Of a stretch of 60,964 bases of DNA, positions 8,192 to 17,787 are shown in pieces. Origin of the DNA: UMGS755 sp045595795 (GTDB lineage: Bacteria > Bacillota > Clostridia > UBA1381 > UBA9506); contig JAZOBC010000053.1 of the NCBI GenBank assembly GCA_045595795.1, forward strand, positions 1-60,964, given 5' to 3'. A program made the position numbers and the translations under genes. The notes under the pieces were generated by a model, which saw only the letters and a program-made list of their open reading frames with translations, did no database searches and was not told the DNA's origin. Within the stretch, counting starts at the first letter, position 1; every line of letters begins with the position of its first letter.

Positions 8192-9553
8192 TTAAACCGT
8201 CAAAACCCCTTGTTCTGACTCAATGAGTAGAAGAATCTGTTCTTCGTTGCCTGTCTCGCAATTAATATAAATCAAAAAGTTTTGGTCACGGTAGCGCCCC
8301 TTAAACTCATAACACAGCACCTCTCGCATGCTGTCTAAGGGAATCAGGGCAAGTCCCACACCCTCAACAGCAACGTGAGGGTTTAGATGGCTTCTTGCCT
8401 CACCTTCCGTCATCACCTCCTCCGGAAACGTCCGAAATTTGTGGCTCATCAAATATCCTTTTGCCTCATAGCCAATGATTTCGCCATTATCCAGCGCCAC
8501 CTTCACCTTAATCAAATCCGAATACAGCGTCACACCGTTTTGCACAGCTGCGAAGTTAATGGTTGCCATGTTTCCGTTCGTCTCATAATAACTGCTTTTC
8601 ATTGAATAAAGACCTTGACGTTTTAAAAATTCCTCTGCCAAATCCGTAGCCTGCACAACGCTCATGTTGTTTTCGCGAATCACTCTGTTATCCAACATAT
8701 ACACAACATATCCGCCCTGACGGCTGACAGAAATAGAGACCTCTCGTTTTTCATCATCCATCATAGCTGTAAAATTGTAAGTCGCAATAGTGCCCTCTCC
8801 TTCACCAACATACGCAAGATTCTGCGCTCTCTTTTCGCCGACAAAGCTCATCGCAACGGACATTGCCTCCTCACGGGTAAAAGTGGGACGATTCTCAAGC
8901 ATTGCAGGCTCCATGGTTTCTATGTGCTCAGAAAAAGGCCCGTCATAAATCAGAGAAGGATAATCCTGAAACGATTTCTCAAGACTTTCCATACCGCCTT
9001 GTAGACTGACAGGTTCTGCCGCATACGCTTTTCCACTGTCATCCCCCGTTTGAAAACGAATCTGCCCTGCACTGATTTGTTGTTGCATTTCCGTTAATTG
9101 CGTATTCACTGTTCCAGCATAATCCGAAAGCTTTTGTAAACTCTCATATTCCTCCTCTGTAACCATAGCCTCGTTAATTACCTTGCCGGCTAAATACGAG
9201 GTATAGTCTCCAATCTGAGACAAAAATTTTGAAGTCGCTGAAAGGTCAGGGACTGAAAGTGGCAACTGTGCCAGATTTGCCTTTGCTGCCGCCGTCTGCA
9301 TATAAATTTCCGATGAAAGTGCCGCCATCTGTCCCGGTGTTGACGCTAACATAGTTTTTTTGAGCAAAACGTCTATATCCTGGATATAGTCTGTCATTTC
9401 ATAAAATGAATACACATACCGATTCTGCACTTCCAGTTCTAAATCGCTAGCTCGTTTAAGCTGATAAAGTCCCGCAACCGAAAGGACGCTAAGCAACGTT
9501 ATCGCAGCAATCAAAAACAAACTGCTGCGCCCATGTCTTCTACTTTCGTTCAT
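8192..9553 (-). CDS. ypeB: Germination protein YpeB
   Basis: YpeB is a forespore membrane protein needed to localise and stabilise the cortex-lytic enzyme SleB. The 453-residue protein has one N-terminal membrane anchor (about residues 11-29), a long helical region and C-terminal PepSY-type repeats, seen as FTREEAMSVAMSFVGEKR and the later VVQATDLAEEFLKRQG. The length is usual for the family. It follows sleB by 18 bases, reproducing the conserved sleB-ypeB operon. Confidence 0.95.
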   Translation of the reverse strand: MNESRRHGRSSLFLIAAITLLSVLSVAGLYQLKRASDLELEVQNRYVYSFYEMTDYIQDIDVLLKKTMLASTPGQMAALSSEIYMQTAAAKANLAQLPLSVPDLSATSKFLSQIGDYTSYLAGKVINEAMVTEEEYESLQKLSDYAGTVNTQLTEMQQQISAGQIRFQTGDDSGKAYAAEPVSLQGGMESLEKSFQDYPSLIYDGPFSEHIETMEPAMLENRPTFTREEAMSVAMSFVGEKRAQNLAYVGEGEGTIATYNFTAMMDDEKREVSISVSRQGGYVVYMLDNRVIRENNMSVVQATDLAEEFLKRQGLYSMKSSYYETNGNMATINFAAVQNGVTLYSDLIKVKVALDNGEIIGYEAKGYLMSHKFRTFPEEVMTEGEARSHLNPHVAVEGVGLALIPLDSMREVLCYEFKGRYRDQNFLIYINCETGNEEQILLLIESEQGVLTV

Positions 9554-9571
9554 CTGTTTTCTCCTATCTGT

Positions 9572-10045
9572 TTATTTAGCAAATCGATGATTTCCAATCA
9601 CCCGCACAACCTCTCTGGAAAAAATCCATCGGTTTGTTGTTTTTCTGGGATTGTAATAGTATACGGCACCATTTGAAGGATCCCAACCGTTGAGCGCATC
9701 CCAGCAAGCACGATAAACGGTACTGTCCTCACTAATCGGTACGTTAATCTGTCCATCAACCGTCGCCGTAAACGCTCTCGGCTGATAAATCACCCCTGCA
9801 ATGGTATTGGGAAAAGACGGGTGCTTAACACGGTTTAAAATCACCGCAGCCACAGCCACCTGTCCCTCATATGACTCGCCTCTTGCCTCGCCATTGACGC
9901 ACCGTGCTAGCAACTGCACATCACTCGAAACCGCACCGGCTGCATATCCTTTTCCGGTTCTTTGGGAATGCTCAAAATAAAAACCGCCAAATGAAGTCAT
10001 CAGCACAAGGCCGATTGACAATAATGCAATAAATTTGCGTTTCAT
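9572..10045 (-). CDS. sleB: Spore cortex-lytic enzyme SleB (hydrolase domain)
   Basis: A 157-residue secreted cell-wall hydrolase: signal-type membrane segment (about residues 5-22), then a Hydrolase_2 domain with LARCVNGEARGESYEGQVAV, in which Glu is the likely catalytic residue, and GAVYYYNP. SleB is a lytic transglycosylase for muramic-lactam cortex during germination. Unlike Bacillus SleB it lacks the N-terminal peptidoglycan-binding domain, a form common in Clostridia. GGAGG before the ATG at 10045 supports this start over an in-frame codon 11 residues upstream. ypeB follows. Confidence 0.93.
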   Translation of the reverse strand: MKRKFIALLSIGLVLMTSFGGFYFEHSQRTGKGYAAGAVSSDVQLLARCVNGEARGESYEGQVAVAAVILNRVKHPSFPNTIAGVIYQPRAFTATVDGQINVPISEDSTVYRACWDALNGWDPSNGAVYYYNPRKTTNRWIFSREVVRVIGNHRFAK

Positions 10046-10224
10046 AAAAACCTCCTGTATCCTCTTTTTCAGCCCCAAAACAGGGAATTTTTATTATTTT
10101 CTGCTATTTATTGAAAATTATGCATAGCATTCTCTTTTTCGACTCTGCTGGCATTGTGCAGAATATACAAAAGATTTTTTCGAACATTAGGCATAATATG
10201 GAAATTTACATTTTTTTCATCTTT

Positions 10225-10252
10225 TTGTTGCATTTTGTCGAACAAATATAGT
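10225..10252 (+). promoter_or_regulatory. Candidate promoter of spoVS
   Basis: TTGTTG (10225-10230), 16-base spacer, TATAGT (10247-10252). A sigma-H-like minus-10 (GTAGAAT, about 10263-10269) is also present, but I see no matching sigma-H minus-35, so which sigma factor is used is open. Confidence 0.45.
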
Positions 10253-10313
10253 AAACTAAATGGTAGAATATAGTAAAACAATATGGCAGAAATATGAAAA
10301 AGGTGGTATTGAA

Positions 10314-10574
10314 ATGGACGCACTCAAGGTTTCGTCGAAATCCAATCCTAATTCCGTTGCAGGTGCTTTAGCCGGTGTTATTCGAGAAAATGGCTCTGCT
10401 GAAATTCAGGCTATTGGTGCCGGCGCGCTGAATCAGTCTATCAAAGCGATTGCCATCGCCAGAGGTTTTCTTGCTCCTTCCGGAACAGATTTGGTTTGTA
10501 TCCCTTCTTTTTCCGATGTTGAAATCAATGGCGAAGAGCGTACAGCAATCAAACTATTAGTCGAACCAAAATAA
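10314..10574 (+). CDS. spoVS: Stage V sporulation protein S
   Basis: SpoVS is a small Alba-like protein affecting asymmetric division and later coat and cortex stages. The 86-residue product has the exact family length and sequence: LKVSSKSNPNSVAGALAG at the start, VRAIGAGA-type GAGALNQSIKAIAIARG in the middle and DVEINGEERTAIKLLVEP at the end. AAAGGTGG precedes the ATG. It is divergent from sleB and has its own terminator. Confidence 0.96.
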   Translation: MDALKVSSKSNPNSVAGALAGVIRENGSAEIQAIGAGALNQSIKAIAIARGFLAPSGTDLVCIPSFSDVEINGEERTAIKLLVEPK

Positions 10575-10585
10575 ATTGCATACAT

Positions 10586-10632
10586 AAAAAGGACTGTAAC
10601 AAGAGGATTTTGCCTTGTTACAGTCCTTTTTT
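10586..10632 (+). terminator. Terminator of spoVS
   Basis: GGACTGTAACAAG/CTTGTTACAGTCC stem flanked by AAAAA and TTTTTT. Confidence 0.92.
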
Positions 10633-10646
10633 ATTCCCCTCTGCAG

Positions 10647-10676
10647 TTGACATGTTAAGCTCTTTTATGGTACACT
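10647..10676 (+). promoter_or_regulatory. Sigma-A-type promoter of trmFO-pcrA
   Basis: Perfect TTGACA (10647-10652), 18-base spacer, TACACT (10671-10676), about 80 bases before the trmFO start. Confidence 0.75.
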
Positions 10677-10752
10677 AATACAGTCTGTTATCTTACAAAA
10701 AACAACACTTCGCCCTACTTTTCGTACGGCATGCAGATATAAAGGAGAAAAC

Positions 10753-12054
10753 ATGAATGCAATCGTAATTGGTGGCGGGTTAGCAGGCTGCGAAGCAGCT
10801 TGGCAGCTTGCCAAACGAGGTATTACCGTAGATTTATATGAAATGAAGCCCCAAAAGCACTCCCCTGCCCATTCCCTTGATACATTGGGCGAACTGGTGT
10901 GCTCTAACTCTCTGCGCGCAGAAGGGCTTGAAAACGGACCCGGTCTCCTTAAAGAAGAAATGCGTTTGCTCGACTCTGTCGTCATGCGTGCTGCAGACCG
11001 TTGCCGCGTACCGGCAGGTGGCGCGCTTGCCGTCGATCGAACAACTTTTTCAGAATCCATCACTGAACAAATCACTTCCTGTCCGAACATTCGCATCATC
11101 CACGAGGAGTTGACTGAAATCCCCGATGCCCCCTGCGTGGTGGTCGCAAGCGGACCCCTGACCTCAGATGGACTTTTCGATGCCATCGGCAAACTCTGTG
11201 GAAATGACCGACTGTTTTTTTACGATGCCGCTGCACCGATTATCACAGCCGAATCCATTGACATGTCTAAGGTCTTTCGCAAAGCACGCTATGATCGAGG
11301 CACCGCAGATTATATCAACTGTCCCATGACAAAAGAGCAATATGAAATCTTTTACGAAGCCTTGATTTCTGCTGAAACAGCACATTTGAAAGATTTTGAG
11401 AACGACCGCGTTTTTGAAGGTTGCATGCCCGTTGAAGTTATGGCAAAGCGTGGTGCTGAGGCGCTAACCTTCGGACCCTTAAAGCCTGTCGGTCTTGAGC
11501 ATCCTGAAACTGGCGAGCGCTACCATGCTGTCGTACAGCTTCGTCAGGACAACACAGCCGGCACGTTATATAACATAGTCGGCTTCCAGACGCATTTAAA
11601 ATTTGGCGAACAAAAACGTGTCTTTTCTCTGATTCCCGGACTTGAAAATCTCGATATAGTCCGCTATGGCGTCATGCACCGCAACACCTATCTAAATGCA
11701 CCGGGCATGCTTAACACAAGCTATGGTTTTAAAAATCGCAAGGGTCTTTATTTTGCAGGACAAATGACCGGTGTCGAAGGATATATCGAATCCGCCTCAT
11801 CAGGCATCGTAGCAGGCATCAACGCTGCTCGCCACCTGCTGGGGCAAGCGCCTGTCGACTTTCCTTCATCAACCGCTACCGGTGCCCTATCTCACTATAT
11901 TGCTCATTTTAGCGGCAAAAATTTTCAGCCGATGAACATCAACTTTGGCATCATCGACTCTTTAGACGAGCGCATTCGCCATAAGCGCGACCGCTATCGA
12001 AAAATCTCAGAACGCGCCCTATCCATTATGAAAGGAATTGCAGAAACGTTATGA
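10753..12054 (+). CDS. trmFO: Methylenetetrahydrofolate-tRNA-(uracil-5-)-methyltransferase
   Basis: TrmFO makes ribothymidine at position 54 of tRNA using methylene-THF and FAD. The 433-residue protein has the N-terminal FAD motif VIGGGLAGCEAAWQLA, the family-specific LVCSNSLRAEGLENGPGLLKEEM with a functional Cys, FEGCMPVEVMA with the second conserved Cys, and MTGVEGYIESASSG near the end. AAAGGAG precedes the ATG. It overlaps pcrA by four bases (ATGA), so the two are translationally coupled. Confidence 0.97.
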   Translation: MNAIVIGGGLAGCEAAWQLAKRGITVDLYEMKPQKHSPAHSLDTLGELVCSNSLRAEGLENGPGLLKEEMRLLDSVVMRAADRCRVPAGGALAVDRTTFSESITEQITSCPNIRIIHEELTEIPDAPCVVVASGPLTSDGLFDAIGKLCGNDRLFFYDAAAPIITAESIDMSKVFRKARYDRGTADYINCPMTKEQYEIFYEALISAETAHLKDFENDRVFEGCMPVEVMAKRGAEALTFGPLKPVGLEHPETGERYHAVVQLRQDNTAGTLYNIVGFQTHLKFGEQKRVFSLIPGLENLDIVRYGVMHRNTYLNAPGMLNTSYGFKNRKGLYFAGQMTGVEGYIESASSGIVAGINAARHLLGQAPVDFPSSTATGALSHYIAHFSGKNFQPMNINFGIIDSLDERIRHKRDRYRKISERALSIMKGIAETL

Positions 12055-14255
12055 TTAAGTTAGACCGCTTTAATAAAGAACAAAAAGAAGCAATTCTCAC
12101 CACCGACGGACCTCTGTTAATTTTAGCAGGCGCCGGCAGCGGTAAAACAACTGTCGTCGTCAACAAAATTGCTTATATCTTAGACCAAAAGCTGGCACAG
12201 CCATGGCAGATTCTTGCCATCACCTTCACCAACAAAGCCGCCGGTGAAATGAAAGAGCGTATCAATGCCATGATTGGTGATGATGCCGGCAGCATGTGGA
12301 TTGGCACCTTTCACTCCCTCTGCATGCGAATCTTGCGTCGAGATATTGATAAACTGGGCACTCACGGCAGCGATTTTGTCATCTACGATGCTGCCGATCA
12401 AAAAACCTTGATGAAGCGTGTTTTAAAAAGCCTGAATATTGATGAAAAAATGCTGTCCGTCCGTAGTGTGTTATTTGAAATTTCTACGGCAAAGGATGAA
12501 CTCTTAGGTCCCAATGAATATCTTTCCATGCACGAGGGAAATTACCGAAAAAAACTCATCGGTGAGGCATACCGCCAATATCAGAAACAACTGACTGAAT
12601 CAAACGCACTCGACTTTGATGATATCATCATGTACACCGTCCGCCTCCTATCACAAGAGCCCGATGTCCTCGCACGCTACCAAAAACAGTTCCGCTATGT
12701 GTTTGTCGATGAGTATCAGGACACAAATAATTCCCAATCCATGCTCATCAGTCTGTTGGCTCAAGGCTATGAAAATATTTGTGTTGTGGGCGACGATGAC
12801 CAAAGTATTTATAAATTCCGCGGCGCCAACATTCAAAACATTTTAAATTTCGAAAAAGATTTTCCCGGCGCCAAAGTCATTAAACTCGAGCAAAATTACC
12901 GTTCTACCCAAACTATTTTAAACGCCGCCAATGCTGTCATTGCCAACAACGTCGGCAGAAAAGGCAAAAGCCTGTGGACACAAAACGGTGATGGAAAACT
13001 GATTGACCTCTACCGGGCAGATAATGAATACGACGAAGCAGAATTCATTGCCAACCAAATTAAAGAAATTGTGTGCACCGGTGGTCACTTTTCCGACTGT
13101 GCCATTTTATATCGCACCAACATCCAGTCTCGTGTCATTGAAACCACATTAAACGGCCACGGCATTCCCTACCGTGTTTTGGCGGGACTTCGCTTTTACG
13201 ACCGCAAAGAAGTCAAAGACGCACTGGCATACTTGCGTTTGGTGCAAAATCCCAATGATAATATCAGTTTAATTCGCATTGTCAATGAACCTTCACGCAA
13301 AATCGGCACCACCACCTTGGAGAAAATTGCTGACTACGCAAACAGAAAAGGCATGAGCATGTTCTCCGCCATGGAAGAAGCAAGCGGTGATCCGGAACTA
13401 CTCCGCATTGCCGATAAGGTGATGGAATTCGTAAAAATCATCCGCAAAATTCAGGCGCTTTCTACCGATAAAACACCGGCGGAAATCATTGATATTACCT
13501 TAGCAGAAAGTGGCTACCGTGCTATGTTAGAGGCTGAAGACTCTGTTGAAAATCAAACGCGCCTCGAAAACCTAAATGAACTCCTCTCAGCAGCGGCCGA
13601 ATATGAACGAAATGAGGAAGAACCCAGTCTGTCAGGCTTTTTAGAGCTTTCTGCGCTGGTCTCTGACGTTGATAACTACGATGAAACCTTAGACAGCGTT
13701 GTACTCATGACCCTGCACAGCGCAAAAGGTCTTGAATTCCCGAACGTATTCCTTTGCGGTATGGAAGAGGGATTATTCCCCAGCCTGCGCTCTGCTACCG
13801 ATGATGAAATCGAAGAGGAGCGCCGTCTTTGTTACGTCGGCATCACACGTGCTAAAAACCACCTGATCATGTCTCATGCCGGCTACCGTAACCGTTACGG
13901 CAGCGGGGGTTATACCATGCCCTCTCGATTCTTAGAAGAAATCCCTATGGAATACATAAACGCCCTTGTTAAAGAACCGGAGCGTATCACAGAGGTTCCC
14001 AAAAAGAAACGGGATTATCAATTCTATGATGATACCCAATCCCTGCTTTCTGCCCTTTCAAAAGATAAGGAACAGAAAAAAATCGCTTCTTCTCAATACG
14101 CACCCGGCGATGTGGTGTCACACAAAAAATTTGGCAAAGGTATGATTCTGTCTGTCACGCCTACCGGTAGTGATGTACAGTTAGAAATAGCCTTCGATGC
14201 GTTCGGAACCAAAACGCTTCTTGGCTCATTTACAAAACTCACAAAAGAAAATTAA
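12051..14255 (+). CDS. pcrA: UvrD/PcrA-type DNA helicase
   Basis: An SF1A 3'-5' helicase for repair and replication restart. The 734-residue protein shows the full motif set: Walker A AGAGSGKT near residue 27, AITFTNKAA, DEYQDTN, VVGDDDQSIYKFRGA, EQNYRST, VMTLHSAKGLEF, and RRLCYVGITRAK. The last 50 residues (APGDVVSHKKFGKGMI onward) form the Tudor-like tail that in PcrA/UvrD binds RNA polymerase. Its 5' end overlaps trmFO. Confidence 0.95.
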   Translation: MIKLDRFNKEQKEAILTTDGPLLILAGAGSGKTTVVVNKIAYILDQKLAQPWQILAITFTNKAAGEMKERINAMIGDDAGSMWIGTFHSLCMRILRRDIDKLGTHGSDFVIYDAADQKTLMKRVLKSLNIDEKMLSVRSVLFEISTAKDELLGPNEYLSMHEGNYRKKLIGEAYRQYQKQLTESNALDFDDIIMYTVRLLSQEPDVLARYQKQFRYVFVDEYQDTNNSQSMLISLLAQGYENICVVGDDDQSIYKFRGANIQNILNFEKDFPGAKVIKLEQNYRSTQTILNAANAVIANNVGRKGKSLWTQNGDGKLIDLYRADNEYDEAEFIANQIKEIVCTGGHFSDCAILYRTNIQSRVIETTLNGHGIPYRVLAGLRFYDRKEVKDALAYLRLVQNPNDNISLIRIVNEPSRKIGTTTLEKIADYANRKGMSMFSAMEEASGDPELLRIADKVMEFVKIIRKIQALSTDKTPAEIIDITLAESGYRAMLEAEDSVENQTRLENLNELLSAAAEYERNEEEPSLSGFLELSALVSDVDNYDETLDSVVLMTLHSAKGLEFPNVFLCGMEEGLFPSLRSATDDEIEEERRLCYVGITRAKNHLIMSHAGYRNRYGSGGYTMPSRFLEEIPMEYINALVKEPERITEVPKKKRDYQFYDDTQSLLSALSKDKEQKKIASSQYAPGDVVSHKKFGKGMILSVTPTGSDVQLEIAFDAFGTKTLLGSFTKLTKEN

Positions 14256-14301
14256 GTGTCCAGGCAATATTTTTTCGCTAACTGTTTATAATAATCTTAG
14301 A

Positions 14302-14344
14302 ACAGGGTGCCGTCACGTTGCATATCGCACCGACGGCACCCTGT
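14302..14344 (+). terminator. GC-rich hairpin between pcrA and lonB
   Basis: ACAGGGTGCCGTC/GACGGCACCCTGT (14302-14314 with 14332-14344), a 13-bp perfect stem. Only ATTTGT follows instead of a T-run, so termination may be partial. It ends just before the lonB ribosome-binding site. Confidence 0.6.
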
Positions 14345-14371
14345 ATTTGTACAAAACAGGAGGCGTATATC

Positions 14372-16072
14372 TTGTTCAACACGATTTTAATTCTCTTGCA
14401 ACTATTCCTGACTCTCGTCATGGGAATTTATTTTCTGAATATGCTTCGTGGACAACATAACAGCAAATCCGGCATTGAAAGCGACTCCCTGCGTGAATTG
14501 GAAAAGCTTCGCCGCCTCAAGCAAATCAAGCTAACGCAGCCTCTTTCGGAAAAAACGCGCCCCACAGACCTTTCCGAAGTCATCGGCCAGGCAGACGGCA
14601 TCAAGGCACTTAAAGCAGCTCTCTGCGGTCCCAATCCACAGCATATCTTGATTTACGGGCCACCCGGCGTCGGTAAAACCGCTGCCGCTCGAGCTGTTCT
14701 GAAAGAAGCGATTGCGTCTGAACATTCCCCATTTCGCCAAGGTGCGAAATTTGTCGAAATGGATGCCACCACCCTCCGCTTCGACGAACGCGGCATTGCC
14801 GACCCCTTGATTGGCTCTGTTCATGATCCCATCTATCAAGGTGCCGGTGCCTATGGCCCTGCCGGTGTTCCTCAGCCCAAAGCCGGTGCTGTCACTAAAG
14901 CGCACGGCGGCATCTTATTTTTAGATGAAATTGGCGAACTGCACCCTACACAAATCAACAAACTCCTCAAGGTGTTAGAAGACCGCAAGGTCTTTTTGGA
15001 AAGTGCCTATTACACCACCGGCAATCGCGATATTCCTCCTCATGTGCATGAAATTTTTCAAAAAGGTCTGCCGGCAGACTTCCGACTAATCGGTGCCACA
15101 ACCCGTAGTCCTGAGGACATCCCACCTGCCATCCGCTCTCGCTGTGTCGAAATCTACTTCACACCTCTTTCAGCGGCTCAACTGCGTTTAATTGCCGAAA
15201 ATGCTGCTAAAAAAGGTGGATTTACCATTGATGAAAACGCCCTATCCTTAGTCTGTACCTATGCACAAAACGGACGCGACGCCGTCAATATGATTCAAAT
15301 CGCCGGTAGTGTTGCTATGCTTGAACAACGACTTCATATCGGTATCGGCGATGTGGAATGGGTGGCTGAGTTCGGACATTACACGCCACGCTATGAAAAA
15401 AAAGTCACCGACGATACCGCCATCGGTCTTGTAAACGGCTTAGCCGTCTTTGGTGCTTCAAGCGGCATGGTCATGGACGTAGAAGTGACTGCAACCCCCT
15501 GCAAACCCGGCATGGGAAAATTGATTGTTACAGGTATTGTAGAGCATCAGGAATTAGAGGGCAGAGGTCAGCGACTGGTTCGCAACAGTTCTGCACGAGC
15601 CTCCGTTGAAAATATGCTCACAGTCCTGTCTCGTCTCCACCATATTGATACCACTGCCTACCACCTGCACATTAACTTCCCCGGTGGCACACCCATTGAC
15701 GGTCCCTCTGCCGGAACAGCCATCATGACTGCCGTTTATTCCGCCATCACAGAAAAACCCGTTTCAGCCCGTGTGGCTATGACGGGCGAAATATCCATTC
15801 TCGGCAAAGTGAAACCCGTTGGTGGTGTTGCGGCAAAAATAGCCGCTGCAAAGGAAGCCGGCGTAACAACAGTATTCATTCCAAAAGATAACAGCCGCGA
15901 CATGTTCCACATGACCGGCATAGAGATTATTCCTGTTGAGCACATCAGTGAAATTTTTAATATCCTGTTTGAAAATAGTTCTGCTCACCTGTCCCAATCC
16001 AGTACAGCTGCAGCAGCCCCTTTGGGCTTAATCAGCGCCAAAGGTTCCGATACTGCCCATCAGGAAGTTTAA
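14372..16072 (+). CDS. lonB: ATP-dependent protease LonB
   Basis: Forespore Lon-like protease of 566 residues with an N-terminal membrane segment (about residues 3-25), an AAA+ module (GPPGVGKTAAAR near 95, FLDEIGELHP) and a C-terminal Lon protease domain with catalytic Ser in DGPSAGTA (about 445) and Lys in GGVAAKIAAAKEAG (about 489). I place the start at TTG 14372, where AGGAGG lies eight bases upstream and the residues align with LonB's N-terminal membrane anchor; upstream in-frame codons lie in the hairpin. In Bacillus lonB is forespore-specific. A strong terminator follows. Confidence 0.94.
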   Translation: MFNTILILLQLFLTLVMGIYFLNMLRGQHNSKSGIESDSLRELEKLRRLKQIKLTQPLSEKTRPTDLSEVIGQADGIKALKAALCGPNPQHILIYGPPGVGKTAAARAVLKEAIASEHSPFRQGAKFVEMDATTLRFDERGIADPLIGSVHDPIYQGAGAYGPAGVPQPKAGAVTKAHGGILFLDEIGELHPTQINKLLKVLEDRKVFLESAYYTTGNRDIPPHVHEIFQKGLPADFRLIGATTRSPEDIPPAIRSRCVEIYFTPLSAAQLRLIAENAAKKGGFTIDENALSLVCTYAQNGRDAVNMIQIAGSVAMLEQRLHIGIGDVEWVAEFGHYTPRYEKKVTDDTAIGLVNGLAVFGASSGMVMDVEVTATPCKPGMGKLIVTGIVEHQELEGRGQRLVRNSSARASVENMLTVLSRLHHIDTTAYHLHINFPGGTPIDGPSAGTAIMTAVYSAITEKPVSARVAMTGEISILGKVKPVGGVAAKIAAAKEAGVTTVFIPKDNSRDMFHMTGIEIIPVEHISEIFNILFENSSAHLSQSSTAAAAPLGLISAKGSDTAHQEV

Positions 16073-16115
16073 AAACAAAGAACCATCTGCTCCACGGCAG
16101 ATGGTTCTTTGTTTC
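16073..16115 (+). terminator. Terminator of lonB
   Basis: An 18-bp perfect stem, AAACAAAGAACCATCTGC with its complement (16073-16090 with 16097-16114), starting right at the lonB stop codon. Confidence 0.92.
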
Positions 16116-16251
16116 CACTCATATTGCACATAACATACAAGTTTAACGTGCCAAACCTCAAATCTTTCTTTTTTTTGTAATAAAGTGCCTCCTTTATCAA
16201 TATACATGTAGTAACATGTACGATTCGCGATGCAGTAAAGGAGGAACGGTC

Positions 16252-17730
16252 ATGGAAAGCTATAATATATATCAAGATATAGCAACCCGGACAAACGGCG
16301 ATATTTATGTGGGTGTGGTAGGCCCGGTCAGAACAGGAAAATCTACCTTTATTAAAAAATTCATGGATCTTCTGGTCATCCCCAACATTGAAAACAGCTA
16401 CAGCCAGGAGCGCGCCAAAGACGAACTGCCACAAAGCGCAGCCGGAAAAACCATTATGACAACTGAACCAAAATTTATCCCCAACGAGGCGGTTGAAATC
16501 ACGCTTGGTGAGCAGTCAAAAATGAAGGTACGCATGATAGACTGTGTCGGCTATATTGTAAACAGCGCGCAAGGACATTTGGAAAACGAAGCGCCCCGCA
16601 TGGTGAACACACCATGGGCAAAGGATCCCATTCCTTTTGGAGAAGCAGCTGAAATCGGCACGAAAAAGGTTATCAATGAGCACTCTACCATTGGACTTTT
16701 AATCACCACCGACGGTAGCATCACAGACATTCCCCGTCATGATTATGTTGAAGCTGAAGAACGCGTCGTGCAGGAGCTCAAAGCAATCGACAAGCCATTT
16801 GTCATCGTGCTAAACACCAAATACCCGACAAAGCCCGAAACTGAAGAGCTTCGCAGCTACTTAGAAATGCAGTATGGCGTTCCGGTTCTTGCCATTAACT
16901 GCGCTGAAATGACAGAAACCGAAATTCACACCATCATGCGGCAAGTGTTGTTCCGCTTCCCCATCCGCGAAATCAGCATCTCCATGCCCAAATGGATTGA
17001 CGTATTAGAAGATGGACATTGGCTGAAAAAAGGCATGTACGACTGCATCTGTCATGCCATCTCAGACCTGCACCGCATAGACAGCTTAGAAACTCTAAAG
17101 GTCAAACTCAGTGAATATGAGCATGTTAGACGCGCTGAAATCACCGAAATCAACTTAGGCACCGGCACTGCTAGCCTATCGCTGTCTACAAATGAAGGTC
17201 TTTTCTATCAAATCGTAAAAGAATCCTCCGGTTTTGATATCGACGGTGAGGATAAACTCATGGCATTACTCTCTGAAATGGCAGTCATAAAAAAAGAATA
17301 TGACAAAATTTCCTACGCTCTTCACGAAGTGCAACAAAAGGGTTATGGCATTGTCACTCCCACCATTGATGAACTTCGCTTAGAAGAGCCCGAAATTGTG
17401 AAGCAAGGCAGCCGTTTTGGTGTAAAACTCAAAGCCTCTGCCCCCTCTATTCACATGATCGCCGCAAACATTGAAACCGAAGTCAGTCCCATTGTCGGAA
17501 CCGAAAAACAATCTGAGGAACTGGTTCATTATTTGTTAGAAGAATTTGAAAACGACCCGAAACAAATTTGGGAATCCAACATCTTCGGAAAATCCCTGCA
17601 CGAACTTGTGAACGAAGGATTGCATAACAAGCTCTACCGCATGCCTGACGAAGCACAAATGAAACTGCAGGAGACCCTGCAGAAAATCATCAACGAGGGT
17701 TCCGGTGGACTCATTTGCATTATTTTATAA
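16252..17730 (+). CDS. spoIVA: Stage IV sporulation protein A
   Basis: SpoIVA is an ATP-hydrolysing protein that polymerises on the forespore surface as the coat basement layer. The 492-residue product has the same length as in Bacillus. It has Walker A GPVRTGKST near residue 22, the stretch AKDELPQSAAGKTIMTTEPKF, the Sensor-like LITTDGSITDIPR, and the conserved C terminus ending INEGSGGLICIIL, used for membrane targeting through SpoVM. GGAGGAACGGTC precedes the ATG. A 16202-16220 inverted repeat (TACATG/CATGTA) lies in its leader; a CATACAAG box (16134) resembles a sigma-E minus-10 but lacks a well-spaced minus-35. Confidence 0.97.
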   Translation: MESYNIYQDIATRTNGDIYVGVVGPVRTGKSTFIKKFMDLLVIPNIENSYSQERAKDELPQSAAGKTIMTTEPKFIPNEAVEITLGEQSKMKVRMIDCVGYIVNSAQGHLENEAPRMVNTPWAKDPIPFGEAAEIGTKKVINEHSTIGLLITTDGSITDIPRHDYVEAEERVVQELKAIDKPFVIVLNTKYPTKPETEELRSYLEMQYGVPVLAINCAEMTETEIHTIMRQVLFRFPIREISISMPKWIDVLEDGHWLKKGMYDCICHAISDLHRIDSLETLKVKLSEYEHVRRAEITEINLGTGTASLSLSTNEGLFYQIVKESSGFDIDGEDKLMALLSEMAVIKKEYDKISYALHEVQQKGYGIVTPTIDELRLEEPEIVKQGSRFGVKLKASAPSIHMIAANIETEVSPIVGTEKQSEELVHYLLEEFENDPKQIWESNIFGKSLHELVNEGLHNKLYRMPDEAQMKLQETLQKIINEGSGGLICIIL

Positions 17731-17776
17731 AAAAAGCAGTAGCAAAACGGACGAACGTTTTGCTACTGCTTTTTTA
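17731..17776. terminator. Two-way terminator between spoIVA and the AI-2E-family gene
   Basis: A 19-bp perfect stem AAAAAGCAGTAGCAAAACG with its complement around GACGAA (17731-17749 with 17756-17774). Runs of A and T at both ends suit both convergent genes. Confidence 0.92.
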
Positions 17777-17787
17777 CTAACCAAAAA

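Noticed and set aside
16119..16141. Sigma-E promoter for spoIVA (TCATATT and CATACAAG)
   Set aside because: Both boxes look good alone, but only 8 bases separate them, against about 13-15 expected, so I did not call it.
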